The notes: a model not told the origin generated them from the sequence alone. A DNA stretch of 64,000 nucleotides from Lactobacillus kimbladii (GCF_000970755.1 NZ_KQ034007.1:696240-760239); one strand, 5' to 3'; counted from the first letter of the stretch, positions 44,376 to 56,195 are shown. Made by a program: numbers and translations.

Positions 44376-45614
44376 ATGAATAGCTTCATGAATTTTTTAA
44401 ATAATAAGTTCGCTCCTAGAGCGCAAAAAATTGCAAATAATCAGTGGATTGTTACAATTAAAAATTCAATATTGGAAGTGCTGCCATTTATTTTTGTAGG
44501 TTCATTGATAACTCTATTAAATATTCCAACTAATTTTTGGAAATGGTGGCCAGACTTGTCACCAATCAGTAGTTTTACTTTTGGCTTAACCTCAGTCTTT
44601 GTTGCTTTTTTAGTACCGTTTAATTTTATGGAATTTAAAAAGATTAATAAGCAAAGAATTATAGCCGGTCTATCCTCAGTTGCACTTTTTCTGATGTTGG
44701 CCAATCCGTCTTGGGATAAGACAGGTAATATAATCTCATATCAATTTTCAGAACTAGGTGCAGGAGGCATGTTTGTAGCTTTAATTGAAGGAATTTACGT
44801 TTCTTTAATTATGGAATTGTTTGGTAAATTTAGTTTCTTTAGTGAAGATACGTCGATGCCAGACTTTGTGACTGCATGGTTTGATTCTATGTTGCCAGTC
44901 ACGGTCGTGATTGCGACAGGATGGCTACTAACAAACATATTACATTTTAATTTTTATCAATTGATAGTGAATATTTTTGCGCCTTTAACTACTTCACTTG
45001 ATACCTGGTGGGGTTTTTCCATATTTCTTTTTTTCGAATGCTTTATCTATTCAATGGGTATATCTGGATGGGTGTTAGCAGCAATTGATCAGCCTGTAAT
45101 GTTTGCTGGTATAGCCGCTAATGCTAAAGCATTTAGTTCTGGACATGCAGTTACACATATCTTTACCAGTGAACTTATTTATAGTTTTCCTTGGATTGGA
45201 GGGGTTGGTTGTACTATGCCACTAGTACTAATGATGCTATTTTTAGCGAAATCAAATCGTCTAAAAGCTCTTGGCAAAGCTAGCGTTTTACCAACTATTT
45301 TTAACATCAATGAACCAGTTGTATTCGGCACAATAGTTTGGAACCCTTATTTAATGATTCCGTTATGGATAAATGGCATTGTTCTACCTTTAATAACTGC
45401 TTTATGGTTTAAAGCAGGTCTTTCTCCAATACCTCACTCATTAATGCAGATGTGGTATATCCCATTTCCTTTTGTCACTTGGATCGTCAGTCCCGCAATC
45501 AGTTCAATAATTTTATTATTACTTCTCTTTGTCGTTGGCGGTTTAATTTATTATCCATTTTTCAAAGTTTATGACAGGAATTTGGTTAAACAAGAAACTG
45601 GAAGTGAGGCATAG
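44376..45614 (+). CDS. celB: PTS lactose/cellobiose-family IIC permease
   Basis: A 412-residue sugar channel with about ten membrane segments. Conserved landmarks are the LEVLPFIFVGSLITLL region near the N-terminus and IFNINEPVVFGTIVWNP in the substrate-binding loop, the hallmark of cellobiose IIC proteins. It starts at ATG 44376 behind GAAAGGAG and is followed after 2 bases by IIA. It imports a disaccharide or beta-glycoside, releasing its 6-phosphate inside for the downstream GH1 enzyme. Confidence 0.92.
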   Translation: MNSFMNFLNNKFAPRAQKIANNQWIVTIKNSILEVLPFIFVGSLITLLNIPTNFWKWWPDLSPISSFTFGLTSVFVAFLVPFNFMEFKKINKQRIIAGLSSVALFLMLANPSWDKTGNIISYQFSELGAGGMFVALIEGIYVSLIMELFGKFSFFSEDTSMPDFVTAWFDSMLPVTVVIATGWLLTNILHFNFYQLIVNIFAPLTTSLDTWWGFSIFLFFECFIYSMGISGWVLAAIDQPVMFAGIAANAKAFSSGHAVTHIFTSELIYSFPWIGGVGCTMPLVLMMLFLAKSNRLKALGKASVLPTIFNINEPVVFGTIVWNPYLMIPLWINGIVLPLITALWFKAGLSPIPHSLMQMWYIPFPFVTWIVSPAISSIILLLLLFVVGGLIYYPFFKVYDRNLVKQETGSEA

Positions 45615-45616
45615 AG

Positions 45617-47423
<1,807 letters not shown>

Positions 47424-47444
47424 AAATGAAAAAGCAAATACGAC

Positions 47445-49331
47445 ATGTCTAAGAAAAATAAATTATTGTCATATTTACAAAACTTTCCCGGATGGCATAC
47501 TTCTCAAGAATTAGCCATTCAGTTAGAACTATCAAAAAGAACTATCAAAAACTATGTTCAACAGTTTAGAGATCAAGGAATTTTGATATCATCAAGTGTT
47601 AAAGGTTACCGCCTTGAACAATCTAGTTTAGATAAAAAACAAGATTATACTAAATTTAAAGTTCATAAACTACCCGATAATAATGAAGAAAGGGTAAATT
47701 ATATTATAAACGTGCTAGTTAATAGTTCTTCGTCAATAAATGTGTATGATTTAGCAAATAATCTTTTTGTCAGTGAATCAACAATTTTACAGAATTTAAA
47801 ACAAGCTGATCGTGAGGTAAAAAGTTTTGGAATTAAACTAATTAGAAAAGGTGATTTTTGGAGTTTAGAGGGGAATGAACGACAAAAAAGAAGTTTGCTT
47901 AGCTCGCTCATTTATGAGGAAACTTCTGGAGTATTTATGAATAGAAATATTATTCAAGAGAATTTTCCTCAAATAAATATTCATCAATTAGAAAAATCTA
48001 TATTGAAAATTTTTCATAAGCAAAACATTTATTTAAACACGTTTGAATTAAATAATTTGATACTTCATTTTGCTATTGCAATTGATCGTTGCAGTAATGG
48101 TCATAGAATAAAAAATAATAATTCTTCAAGTTCAGTGAAAAAGCAGGGGTTTGGTATGGATTTGGTTAACAGCATTGTTGGTGATTTACAGTTGGTGTTG
48201 ACAAATGCTGATTGCCAAGAACTTGCTCTTGTAATTGAAACTGATTTAGGTAATGAAAAAACAACTAAAAATATAGTTTCAGAAGAAACACAAAAATTAG
48301 TTACTGATTTAATTTCTTATGTTTGGCAAAATTACGAAATTAATCTTGATACATATTCCTTTAAAAAGAGGTTTGCTCTTCATTTAGACAGATTAATTAT
48401 GCGTTCAAGAACACAAAATATTGAACACAATCCTCTTGCCACTAATATAAAATATTCTTCACCAACGATTTATGAGTGTGCAGTTATTATGGCCAATAGA
48501 ATATCTGAAAAAGCTAAAATCACGATTACCGATAGTGAAATTGGCTATATAGCTATGCACATTGGCAATGCAATGGCTGAACAAATAACCGATAAGCAAA
48601 AAATTTCAGTTGTGATAATAATACCTGAATATTATGACAATTCTCTTGTATTATTAAAAAGATTACAGAAAAAGTTCTCGGCTGAGATTGATATTAAGAA
48701 AATAATTCACGATCCCGCAAATATTAGAAGTACTCCTAATGCGATAGATTTATTGATTTCTGTTGGTTCAAATTATATTGATTCTAAAATTAGTACAGTC
48801 AATATTTCACAGTTTTTATTATCTAATGATATCCAAACTCTGCAAGTTGCAATCACATCAAGAAGACGCCAAATCAAGAGGGATCATTTTCAAGAGGAAC
48901 TGCTAAAATTTTTTAGTAGTGATAACTTTATTAAAAGCAAAAAAGTAACAAATATAGATCAAGTTTTTGAAATTGTAAATGAGAAATTCTTTGAACAAGG
49001 GGTAGTTGAAAAAGACTTTAAAAAGTTGCTTAAACAACGTGAAAACTTGTCGTCTACAGCTTTTGACAAAGTAGCAATACCACATTCATTGAATATGACT
49101 GCCAGAAAAAGTCGTGGTTTTGTCGTTATTAATCCCAAAGGAATTGAATGGAGTGATAATAATAAGGTTTATTTAGTAATAGCTTTAGCAATTGATCCCA
49201 ATAATAAGCAATTATTTCGTAGCGTATTTGATGAACTGTCTGATATTATTACTAATATTGATAATGTGATTAAACTGATAAATTCTCAAAATTATGGTGA
49301 ATTTATCATTAACCTGGTAGAAATGTTATAG
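47445..49331 (+). CDS. PRD-containing PTS-controlled transcriptional regulator (BglG/MtlR type)
   Basis: 628 residues. It has an N-terminal HTH (about 1-60, TSQELAIQLELSKRTIKNYV), a second HTH (about 75-130), two PTS-regulation domains with conserved histidines (FALHLDRL and IAMHIG), a IIB-like domain (about 385-460) and a C-terminal IIA domain (about 490-628) with AIPHSLN. Phosphorylation by the PTS would set its activity on the neighbouring cellobiose-type operon. A 9-codon frame with its own ribosome site (47426-47452) overlaps the start, so translation may be coupled. Confidence 0.87.
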   Translation: MSKKNKLLSYLQNFPGWHTSQELAIQLELSKRTIKNYVQQFRDQGILISSSVKGYRLEQSSLDKKQDYTKFKVHKLPDNNEERVNYIINVLVNSSSSINVYDLANNLFVSESTILQNLKQADREVKSFGIKLIRKGDFWSLEGNERQKRSLLSSLIYEETSGVFMNRNIIQENFPQINIHQLEKSILKIFHKQNIYLNTFELNNLILHFAIAIDRCSNGHRIKNNNSSSSVKKQGFGMDLVNSIVGDLQLVLTNADCQELALVIETDLGNEKTTKNIVSEETQKLVTDLISYVWQNYEINLDTYSFKKRFALHLDRLIMRSRTQNIEHNPLATNIKYSSPTIYECAVIMANRISEKAKITITDSEIGYIAMHIGNAMAEQITDKQKISVVIIIPEYYDNSLVLLKRLQKKFSAEIDIKKIIHDPANIRSTPNAIDLLISVGSNYIDSKISTVNISQFLLSNDIQTLQVAITSRRRQIKRDHFQEELLKFFSSDNFIKSKKVTNIDQVFEIVNEKFFEQGVVEKDFKKLLKQRENLSSTAFDKVAIPHSLNMTARKSRGFVVINPKGIEWSDNNKVYLVIALAIDPNNKQLFRSVFDELSDIITNIDNVIKLINSQNYGEFIINLVEML

Positions 49332-49344
49332 AAAAAATAAGATA

Positions 49345-49403
49345 AGTGCGGAAAAGCCTGAGAATCTGTAATTTCAAGCTCTACCGCATTTTTTCTTTAT
49401 TAA
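49345..49403 (+). terminator. Possible terminator after the PRD regulator
   Basis: A weak imperfect stem (GTGCGG..AAGC with GCT..CCGCA) encloses about 30 bases and is followed by TTTTTTC. Confidence 0.4.
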
Positions 49404-49478
49404 ATTTTATTGGTCAAAAGGCGAAAAAGTGTTTAAATACAGATAAAGTAATGGCTTACACAAGAAAGAAATGATTTT

Positions 49479-52070
49479 TTGAAAAAAGCAAAGTATCGCG
49501 TATTTGAAAAGTTGAGACAACTATTAGATGATAAATCTGCGGTAACCACAAAAGAAGTTGCAAAAGCAATGAACCTTTCTCGAGGTGTAACTAGTTCATA
49601 TTTGGCACAATTATATCATGAAGGACTACTGCTTAAAAAGGGTACCAAACCTGTTTATTGGCAACTGATATCTAATAGTCAAGACGCTTTTGAGCAATTG
49701 ATTGGAGCAAATGGTAGCTTGAAGAACATTGTTAGTCAATGTAAAGCTTCTGTTAACTATCCTCCTAGTGGTTTTCCTTTAATTATCACTGGACCATCTG
49801 GTTCTGGAAAAAGCTATTTAGCATCATTAATTTTTAAATATGCGCAACAAGAAGGAGTTATTAACAAAGGTGCACATTTTGTTGTTTTGAATTGTGCGGA
49901 TTATGCTAATAATCCAGAACTTTTATCATCTGTCCTTTTTGGCTATAAGAAAGGCGCTTTTACAGGAGCGGACACTGATAAAACCGGATTGGTTGATCAA
50001 GCAGATAATGGCTATTTGTTTTTAGATGAGGTACATCGGTTGCCTCGGGAAAGTCAGGAAAAGTTATTTGTTTTACTAGATTCTGGTAAGTTTTATCCGT
50101 TAGGCGAAAATAAACATTTTAAGCAAGTTAATGTTCGTTTTATTTTTGCAACAACGGAAAAAATAGAAGATAAACTGTTGAATACATTTTTAAGAAGAGT
50201 TCCCCTAAAAATTGCTTTACCTAGATTTTCTGAAAGACCGCTTGTTGAAAAATATCAGCTAATTGAATTCTTTTTGAAACATGAAGCAAATAGAATAAAT
50301 CGGACAATAAAAATTTCGTTTAATACTATCCAAGTTTTAGTTAATCAAAAGCAGGAGGGCAACATAGGTTCATTAGCAAACAAAATTAAATTGTTATGTG
50401 CTGAAAATTTTAATTCTTCTGATAAGAAGGCTATTGAGATTCCTAATAATAAAAATATAAGTGGACCTAATGTTGATTGGCTTGTTTTTAAGCCAAATTC
50501 TCAAGACTTATTAGTAAATTTAGCAAAGGAAAACTCAAAAAAATATTTAAGCACATTGTTAAGCACTTTGTATGACAATGAAAATAAAAATCGAGAAATT
50601 TCTGAGCAAAATCTTGTTTTAAACCAGTTTGTACATGACATTAAAAGGAATTCCGTCTTATTGATATATGACCAAAATTTCGAAAAGCTTCTCATGCAGC
50701 AGTTAGCTACTGCTACTGAAAAAATTGGCAAAAAATATGGAATACTCAAATACCTTAATAGCCAAAAATTATGTGAAGCGGCTAAAGTTTTATCTGTAAT
50801 CCAGGAATGTCTTGATCTGCCTGATATATCTAATTTATTAACTTTAGTAAGTAAACATTATCCACGAACGGTTTATTTGTGTAAACAAATCAGAAGCTGT
50901 TTCAAAGTAGATATCAATAATGACTGGTTTATACCCATTTTTTTATATGCGGTTTTTGACGAAATTGCTGGGAAAATTGAATCTCAAAACCTTTTGGCAA
51001 TTATGGTTTGCCATGGTGGCAATGTTGCCTCTGACATATGTGCAATCGTAAATGAATTGTGTGGCAACTATATATTTGAAGCATTTGATATGCCACTTAA
51101 TGTTTCTAATCACGAAATTGCCCAAAAAATTGAGCTTTACATTAGAAAACAAGGACGAAAATATGATGGGACAATTTTATTGTTTGATATGGGATCCTTA
51201 AGTAATTTATATAAAGAAGTAAAGGTGTTATTAAATAATGATTTACTGGTAATCAATAATTTAACTACGGAAATTGCTCTTGATTTAGGTTTGCAAATCC
51301 AGCAAAATAAAAGTTTCAAAAAAATCGCAGAAAAAGCTGAAAGTTATCCGAGCACAATGAGTGTGAAATATTTTGAAGGAATTTCACAAAAAGCAAATAT
51401 TATTGTTTCTTGTATGTCTGGTGAAGGACTTGCTGAGGAAATAAAAAGGATTTTGCAAAAAGTTTTGCAGACAGACGTTGAAATTATTACTATGGATTAT
51501 CATGAGCTAAAGTCAACACTTCAAAGACATGATTTGTCATATTTTAAGAATACTAATTTTATATTGACTACAAATAACGTTGATCATCAAAAAGAATTAG
51601 ATGTACTTAACTTATATGACATAATGGACGAAGATGGGGATAAAAGACTACGGCAATTGTTAAAAGAGATGGGAGAAACTAAAAAAAATGTTGATAAATT
51701 AACCAGCGAACTGCTTAAATTTTTCACTATTGGTGGTATTAAAGGAAGACTACGCTTTCTTAATCCTGACGTAGTTATACCTGAAATTCAAGAAATTGTA
51801 GCAAAATTTGAAAACTATTATCATGTAACCTTGACGAATAAGTTTAAATTGAGTTTATGCATGCATCTAGCTTTGATGCTGGAACGGTTAATGCTTGATC
51901 AAACTAGTGACCAAGAAAGCAAAGATACTCAAGAAAAAAGTAAGGAAGAGAAAGATTTTTACCATGTTGCAGATAAGATTTTTCACAATATTGAACAAAA
52001 GTATAACATAAAAATAAACGATTATGAATTATCTCTTATTTATGAATTATTTAAAACAAACAGTGAATAA
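49479..52070 (+). CDS. levR: LevR-type sigma-54 activator of a mannose-class PTS operon
   Basis: 863 residues. It has an N-terminal winged HTH (about 1-60), then an AAA+ domain (about 70-250) with Walker A GPSGSGKS (105-112), the sigma-54 contact loop GAFTGA (159-164) and Walker B YLFLDE (179-184). The C-terminal half carries PTS-regulation domains around a IIA-like domain (about 510-640) with a phospho-His candidate in VCHGGN. LevR proteins activate RpoN promoters of mannose/levan PTS operons and are tuned by PTS phosphorylation. It starts at TTG 49479. A perfect -24/-12 promoter follows downstream. Confidence 0.9.
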   Translation: MKKAKYRVFEKLRQLLDDKSAVTTKEVAKAMNLSRGVTSSYLAQLYHEGLLLKKGTKPVYWQLISNSQDAFEQLIGANGSLKNIVSQCKASVNYPPSGFPLIITGPSGSGKSYLASLIFKYAQQEGVINKGAHFVVLNCADYANNPELLSSVLFGYKKGAFTGADTDKTGLVDQADNGYLFLDEVHRLPRESQEKLFVLLDSGKFYPLGENKHFKQVNVRFIFATTEKIEDKLLNTFLRRVPLKIALPRFSERPLVEKYQLIEFFLKHEANRINRTIKISFNTIQVLVNQKQEGNIGSLANKIKLLCAENFNSSDKKAIEIPNNKNISGPNVDWLVFKPNSQDLLVNLAKENSKKYLSTLLSTLYDNENKNREISEQNLVLNQFVHDIKRNSVLLIYDQNFEKLLMQQLATATEKIGKKYGILKYLNSQKLCEAAKVLSVIQECLDLPDISNLLTLVSKHYPRTVYLCKQIRSCFKVDINNDWFIPIFLYAVFDEIAGKIESQNLLAIMVCHGGNVASDICAIVNELCGNYIFEAFDMPLNVSNHEIAQKIELYIRKQGRKYDGTILLFDMGSLSNLYKEVKVLLNNDLLVINNLTTEIALDLGLQIQQNKSFKKIAEKAESYPSTMSVKYFEGISQKANIIVSCMSGEGLAEEIKRILQKVLQTDVEIITMDYHELKSTLQRHDLSYFKNTNFILTTNNVDHQKELDVLNLYDIMDEDGDKRLRQLLKEMGETKKNVDKLTSELLKFFTIGGIKGRLRFLNPDVVIPEIQEIVAKFENYYHVTLTNKFKLSLCMHLALMLERLMLDQTSDQESKDTQEKSKEEKDFYHVADKIFHNIEQKYNIKINDYELSLIYELFKTNSE

Positions 52071-52081
52071 AAAATCTGCTT

Positions 52082-52114
52082 AAGGAAGTGCTCAAAAATG
52101 CTCTTCCTTTTTCG
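52082..52114 (+). terminator. Terminator of levR
   Basis: The stem AAGGAAG / CTTCCTT is followed by TTTTCG. It separates levR from its target operon, which therefore needs its own promoter. Confidence 0.75.
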
Positions 52115-52158
52115 TTTTAATTTTAAAAAACCTGGTTATAGCTGTGTTTATTATAAGT

Positions 52159-52175
52159 TGGCATGATACTTGCTT
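52159..52175 (+). promoter_or_regulatory. Sigma-54 (-24/-12) promoter of the fructoside operon
   Basis: TGGCATGATACTTGCTT matches the RpoN consensus TGGCAC-N5-TTGCW with one change, and GG (52160-52161) and GC (52172-52173) are separated by exactly the required ten bases. It lies about 30 bases upstream of the IIA start and right behind levR. Confidence 0.9.
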
Positions 52176-52205
52176 AGTAATTAGTGACAACTTGGAGGTG
52201 AAAGA

Positions 52206-52619
52206 ATGAGAAAATTCGTTTTAGCTAGTCATGGTAGTTTGGCAGAAGGAATTAAAAATTCAGTGGAAATGATTAGCGGAAAGCAGAATAACTTGTATGC
52301 GTTTTGCATGAAAGAAGGGGAGAGTCCAGCGGTTTTAAAAGAAAGAATTGAAGAGATTATATTTGATAGTAACAAAAAAGATGAGATCGTGTTGGTTTCA
52401 GATTTTCCTGGTGGCAGCGTAAATACATTGTTAATGAGTTTTTTGACTCAAAATAATATTTATCTGGTTTCAGGAATGAATTCAATGTTGGTATTGAATC
52501 TTCTTTTGAGTAAAGAGCCTATTGATTCATGCCTTAAGAACGCAATTAATGCAGGAAAAAACACTATAAAGAGAATTGAATTAGAAGAAGAAAATGAGGA
52601 GGATGATTTTTTTGATTAG
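52206..52619 (+). CDS. levD: Mannose-class PTS IIA component
   Basis: A 137-residue IIA-Man domain protein with phospho-acceptor His9 in VLASHGSLAEG and the sheet motif SDFPGGSVNTLL. It receives phosphate from HPr and passes it to IIB. It starts at ATG 52206 after GGAGGTGAAAG. It is the first gene of the sigma-54-controlled operon, and the IIB start overlaps its stop by 8 bases. Confidence 0.93.
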   Translation: MRKFVLASHGSLAEGIKNSVEMISGKQNNLYAFCMKEGESPAVLKERIEEIIFDSNKKDEIVLVSDFPGGSVNTLLMSFLTQNNIYLVSGMNSMLVLNLLLSKEPIDSCLKNAINAGKNTIKRIELEEENEEDDFFD

Positions 52620-53097
52620 TTTATTAAGAGTTGATGATAGATTAATTCATGGGCAAGTGGCTGTTGTTTGGAGTCGATATTTGAACGTGAACCGCATTGT
52701 TGTTGCCAATGATGAAATTTTGGATAATAAAGTACAGATTATGGCATTAAAAATGTCTGTACCAGAAGGAATTAAGCCGTTTTTTGTTAGTTTAGACAAG
52801 GCAATTCAATTATTAAATAATCCCAAATCCGATAAATTGAAAATTATGGTAGTTGTCAATAAACCAAAGGACGCGTTAAAAATTGCCAAAAAAGTTTCCA
52901 ATATTCCACTGATTAATTTGGGTAATTACGGTAGAGTCGGATCAGAAGATATGAAGGGCAAAAAGCAGTTAAGTAAAAATATTTTCATTACTCCTGATGA
53001 TGAAAAAGATTTGAAAAAGCTTCTAGAGACAAATATAAAGATTAACGTTCAACCAGTACCTACAGATCCAGATGTGCAATTATCAAGTTTGTTATAA
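52612..53097 (+). CDS. levE: Mannose-class PTS IIB component
   Basis: About 161 residues. ISLLRVDDRLIHGQVAVVW is the IIB-Man signature, with phospho-His13. The open frame begins at ATG 52594, but GAGGAGG (52596-52602) is the ribosome site, so TTG 52612 is the likely start and gives the standard N-terminus. It transfers phosphate to the sugar in the IIC/IID channel. It is preceded by IIA and followed by IIC (15 bases). Confidence 0.92.
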   Translation: MISLLRVDDRLIHGQVAVVWSRYLNVNRIVVANDEILDNKVQIMALKMSVPEGIKPFFVSLDKAIQLLNNPKSDKLKIMVVVNKPKDALKIAKKVSNIPLINLGNYGRVGSEDMKGKKQLSKNIFITPDDEKDLKKLLETNIKINVQPVPTDPDVQLSSLL

Positions 53098-53112
53098 AAA
53101 GGAGGTAAAAAA

Positions 53113-53931
53113 ATGTTAGTACCAGCTTTATGGGTAGCGTTAATAATGTTTGTGGGAAATTTTTCTGATTGTGGCATGTCCGATCCAATGATTAGACGTC
53201 CACTTGTTATGTCAATGCTTGTTGGACTTGCTTTAGGTGATTTAAAAACGGGAATTATTATGGGAGCCTCACTAGAAGTGATTTTTCTTGGGATCAGTGG
53301 AATTGGTGGTGCAATGCCTTCTGATTCTATGACTGGTTCTATATTTGGGACAGCCTTTGCAATTTTAAATCATCAAGGAGTTGCTGTTGCACTATCTCTT
53401 GCAGTTCCAATTAGTCTCTTAGCCGTTTTTGTCAATCAACTAGTTATTTTTATACGTGGTCTTTTACTCAGTACTTTTGAAAAGTATGCTGAGGAGGATA
53501 AAAGTAAATCAATTGAAAGGTTACATTACCTAAGCATATTTGGAGGACCACTTGTTTATGCACTTATTGGCTTTTTAGGAATTTATTTAGGTTCGGGTTC
53601 AATATCGGCTTTAGTAAAAGCAATTCCTCCTGTAATTATGAATGGGCTTACAGTTTTGGGTCAGATGCTTCCAGCATTAGGTATCGCGTTACTGTTAAAT
53701 ATGATTTATGAAAAGGGAAATATGTTGTATTTACTTCTAGGATTTGTACTTTCAAGCTATTTAAAGTTACCTATCATAGCAGTTGCCTTAATAGGAATCA
53801 TACTAGCGTTTATTCTTGCATCAATAGATAAGAATATTTTGGAAGTTAAAAATATGAAAACTCCGAAGGCAAAAGCAGTATCAGAAGATAACACAAATAA
53901 TTCACTTGAGGAGGATTTTTTCAATGACTAA
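53113..53931 (+). CDS. levF: Mannose-class PTS IIC membrane component
   Basis: 272 residues with several membrane helices, starting behind AAAGGAGG. The GMSDPMIRRPLVMSMLVGLALGD segment is the IIC-Man family signature near the N-terminus. The C-terminal tail (about 245-272) is polar and cytoplasmic. With IID it forms the translocation unit. Its end overlaps the IID start by 8 bases, ensuring equal synthesis. Confidence 0.92.
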   Translation: MLVPALWVALIMFVGNFSDCGMSDPMIRRPLVMSMLVGLALGDLKTGIIMGASLEVIFLGISGIGGAMPSDSMTGSIFGTAFAILNHQGVAVALSLAVPISLLAVFVNQLVIFIRGLLLSTFEKYAEEDKSKSIERLHYLSIFGGPLVYALIGFLGIYLGSGSISALVKAIPPVIMNGLTVLGQMLPALGIALLLNMIYEKGNMLYLLLGFVLSSYLKLPIIAVALIGIILAFILASIDKNILEVKNMKTPKAKAVSEDNTNNSLEEDFFND

Positions 53932-54754
53932 TAAAACAACTAAAACTGAAATAATGGATAAAACAACTTTTAGAAAAATATTTTGGCGTTCTTTTCTACT
54001 CCAGGGCACATGGAATTATATTAACGGTGCTGGTGTGGGAGCCTTATACATGATCTTGCCATTTATAAGAAAACTGTATCCTAAGCCAGAAGACAAGTCA
54101 GCAAGAGTTTCAGCTTTAAAAAGGGGATTAGCATATTTTAATATTACACCTGCCTTAGCACCTTTCCCTATGGGAATTGTTTCTAGTATGGAAGAACAAA
54201 ACAAAAATATAGTCGATTTTGATCCAAGTTCAATTAATGCCGTGAAGGCAAGTCTGATGGGACCACTTTCCGGAATTGGTGATTCTCTATTTTGGGGAAC
54301 AATTAGAGTAATCGCTGCTGGAATTGGTATTAGTTTAGCAAAAGCAGGGAATATTCTTGGACCTATTTTATTTTTAGTTATCTATAACATTCCAAATTTC
54401 ATTGCAAGATATTACGGCTTAAAGTACGGTTATGAATTAGGCGGAGATTTTATACAAAAAGCATATAAAAATGGTTATATGAAAATTATTACTAAAGCTG
54501 CCGGCATTTTGGGTATGATAATGGTTGGCGCAATGACTTTTAGCACTGTTACTCTGAAAACTATTTTAAAATTTAAAATGGGTAGCATGAGTTTTGATCT
54601 TCAAAAAATTTTAGATCAAATTATGCTTGGAATCATACCTTTAACGGTCACTTTGATTACTTTTTGGTTGATTAGAAAAAAGGTAAGTGCAAACAAAATA
54701 ATTGTGTTAATGGTTATTTTGTCATTTGCACTAAGTGCTTTGAAAATTCTTTAA
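53924..54754 (+). CDS. levG: Mannose-class PTS IID membrane component
   Basis: About 276 residues with the IID signature FWRSFLLQGTWNYINGAGVGALY near the N-terminus, PLSGIGDSLFWGT, and C-terminal membrane helices. The frame opens at TTG 53906, but GAGGAGG before ATG 53924 defines the start. It forms the membrane channel with IIC. The GH32 gene follows 17 bases later, in the same operon. Confidence 0.93.
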   Translation: MTNKTTKTEIMDKTTFRKIFWRSFLLQGTWNYINGAGVGALYMILPFIRKLYPKPEDKSARVSALKRGLAYFNITPALAPFPMGIVSSMEEQNKNIVDFDPSSINAVKASLMGPLSGIGDSLFWGTIRVIAAGIGISLAKAGNILGPILFLVIYNIPNFIARYYGLKYGYELGGDFIQKAYKNGYMKIITKAAGILGMIMVGAMTFSTVTLKTILKFKMGSMSFDLQKILDQIMLGIIPLTVTLITFWLIRKKVSANKIIVLMVILSFALSALKIL

Positions 54755-54771
54755 TTTTTGAAAGGACTGAC

Positions 54772-56148
54772 ATGGAAAAATATTTATATAGACCTAAAAA
54801 CTGCTTTTTTGGTGATTGTATGCCATTTTATAACAGGCATGACAACTTATTTTATTTGTATTTTCAAAAAGATACTAGAAATCCCGTGCCTTTTGGTGAA
54901 CCTTTTGGATGGGAACTAGTTACAACCAGCGATTTTGTTCATTATAAAGAATATGGTGAAGTTTTAAAAAAAGGTTCTGAAGAAGATCATGACGAGTTTG
55001 TTTATGCTGGTAGTGTGTTTGAACAAAACAACAATATAAGAGCTTTTTATACCGGGTATAATCGTAATTTTGTAAATAAAAGTTGCTCATCACAAGTTTT
55101 AATGAAAGCTTCAAGCAAAGACGGGATTCATTGGTACAAAGATGGACTTGCAAAAGAACTTTCGCCACAAACTGGTTATGATTCAGATAATTGGCGGGAT
55201 CCCAGTATTGTCTGGAACCCCGATAATCAAGAATACATTTTAATATTAGGCACACGTTTAGTGTCTGATTTAAAAGCAAAAACAGGAAGATTGGTTTATT
55301 ACACATCAAAAAATAGTCAGGACTGGACTTTTAAAGGAGATTTTTGGACGCCAAATTTATATACCATGATTGAAATGCCACAAATTTTTAAAATAAAAGA
55401 TTGGTGGTACTTGGTCTATTCTGAATACGATCTTAATAAGACTACTCATTATGTGATGAGTAAAAAAATTACGGGACCCTGGTTATTTCCAAAACAAGAT
55501 ACCTTTAATGGCAGGGCTTATTATGCCGCAAGGACTGCTAGTGATGAAAAAAATAGATATCTTTTTGGTTGGGTACCTTCTAAAGAAGCTGGAAAGGACG
55601 AAAATAATTATTTATGGGGTGGTACCTTTTTACCTTTGAAAATTACTCAGAATAATGATGGATCATTAAAAACGTCGATTCCAGACACTTTAATTAAAAC
55701 TGTTTCAGAAAGATATAGTTTTGAATCTCAAAAAATAAAATCAAAATATAAAAGGACAGAAACTCAACTTCAAGGTAATCAGCCTAAAAAACATTATTTA
55801 CTGAAAAATAAAATTGTGTATGAACCTGGCACCAAAAGTTTCTCCTTGATATTCTTTGAAAATTCTGATACCAAAGAGGGCTATGAATTCAATATTGATC
55901 TCAATAAACAGCAACTAAGTGTTAGAAGAACACCAAATTTAAGATGGTACCAAATGTTAAATATTGGTTTGTCCAGACAAGTTAATTTGGTTCCTAATAA
56001 AGAATATGATATTTCTTTATTGATTGACGATACTATTGCTGTTATAGAAATTGCTGGTGTTGTATTGAGCTGTCGGATTCAGAAAAATACCTGTTATGGT
56101 TTATCATTTGCGGTAGTTGATGGTATAGTTCAAATTAAATCAGTTTAA
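54772..56148 (+). CDS. GH32 fructoside hydrolase (cytoplasmic)
   Basis: A 458-residue glycoside hydrolase without a signal peptide. The five-bladed propeller motifs are FGDCMPFY (nucleophile Asp, in the place of NDPNG), WRDPSIV (transition-state Asp) and IEMPQIF (acid/base Glu; most GH32 enzymes have ECP). A small beta-sandwich follows at about 320-458. It is likely to split a fructoside, or its phosphate, imported by the adjacent mannose-class PTS. It is the last gene of the sigma-54 operon, starting behind GAAAGGA. Exact substrate (sucrose-6-P, levanbiose, inulobiose) cannot be told. Confidence 0.82.
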   Translation: MEKYLYRPKNCFFGDCMPFYNRHDNLFYLYFQKDTRNPVPFGEPFGWELVTTSDFVHYKEYGEVLKKGSEEDHDEFVYAGSVFEQNNNIRAFYTGYNRNFVNKSCSSQVLMKASSKDGIHWYKDGLAKELSPQTGYDSDNWRDPSIVWNPDNQEYILILGTRLVSDLKAKTGRLVYYTSKNSQDWTFKGDFWTPNLYTMIEMPQIFKIKDWWYLVYSEYDLNKTTHYVMSKKITGPWLFPKQDTFNGRAYYAARTASDEKNRYLFGWVPSKEAGKDENNYLWGGTFLPLKITQNNDGSLKTSIPDTLIKTVSERYSFESQKIKSKYKRTETQLQGNQPKKHYLLKNKIVYEPGTKSFSLIFFENSDTKEGYEFNIDLNKQQLSVRRTPNLRWYQMLNIGLSRQVNLVPNKEYDISLLIDDTIAVIEIAGVVLSCRIQKNTCYGLSFAVVDGIVQIKSV

Positions 56149-56156
56149 ATAGTTAA

Positions 56157-56195
56157 AAAAGTCTAATCTCACAATATTGAGATTAGACTTTTTAT
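56157..56195 (+). terminator. Terminator of the fructoside operon
   Basis: A perfect 15-bp stem (AAAAGTCTAATCTCA / TGAGATTAGACTTTT) is followed by T. Confidence 0.93.
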
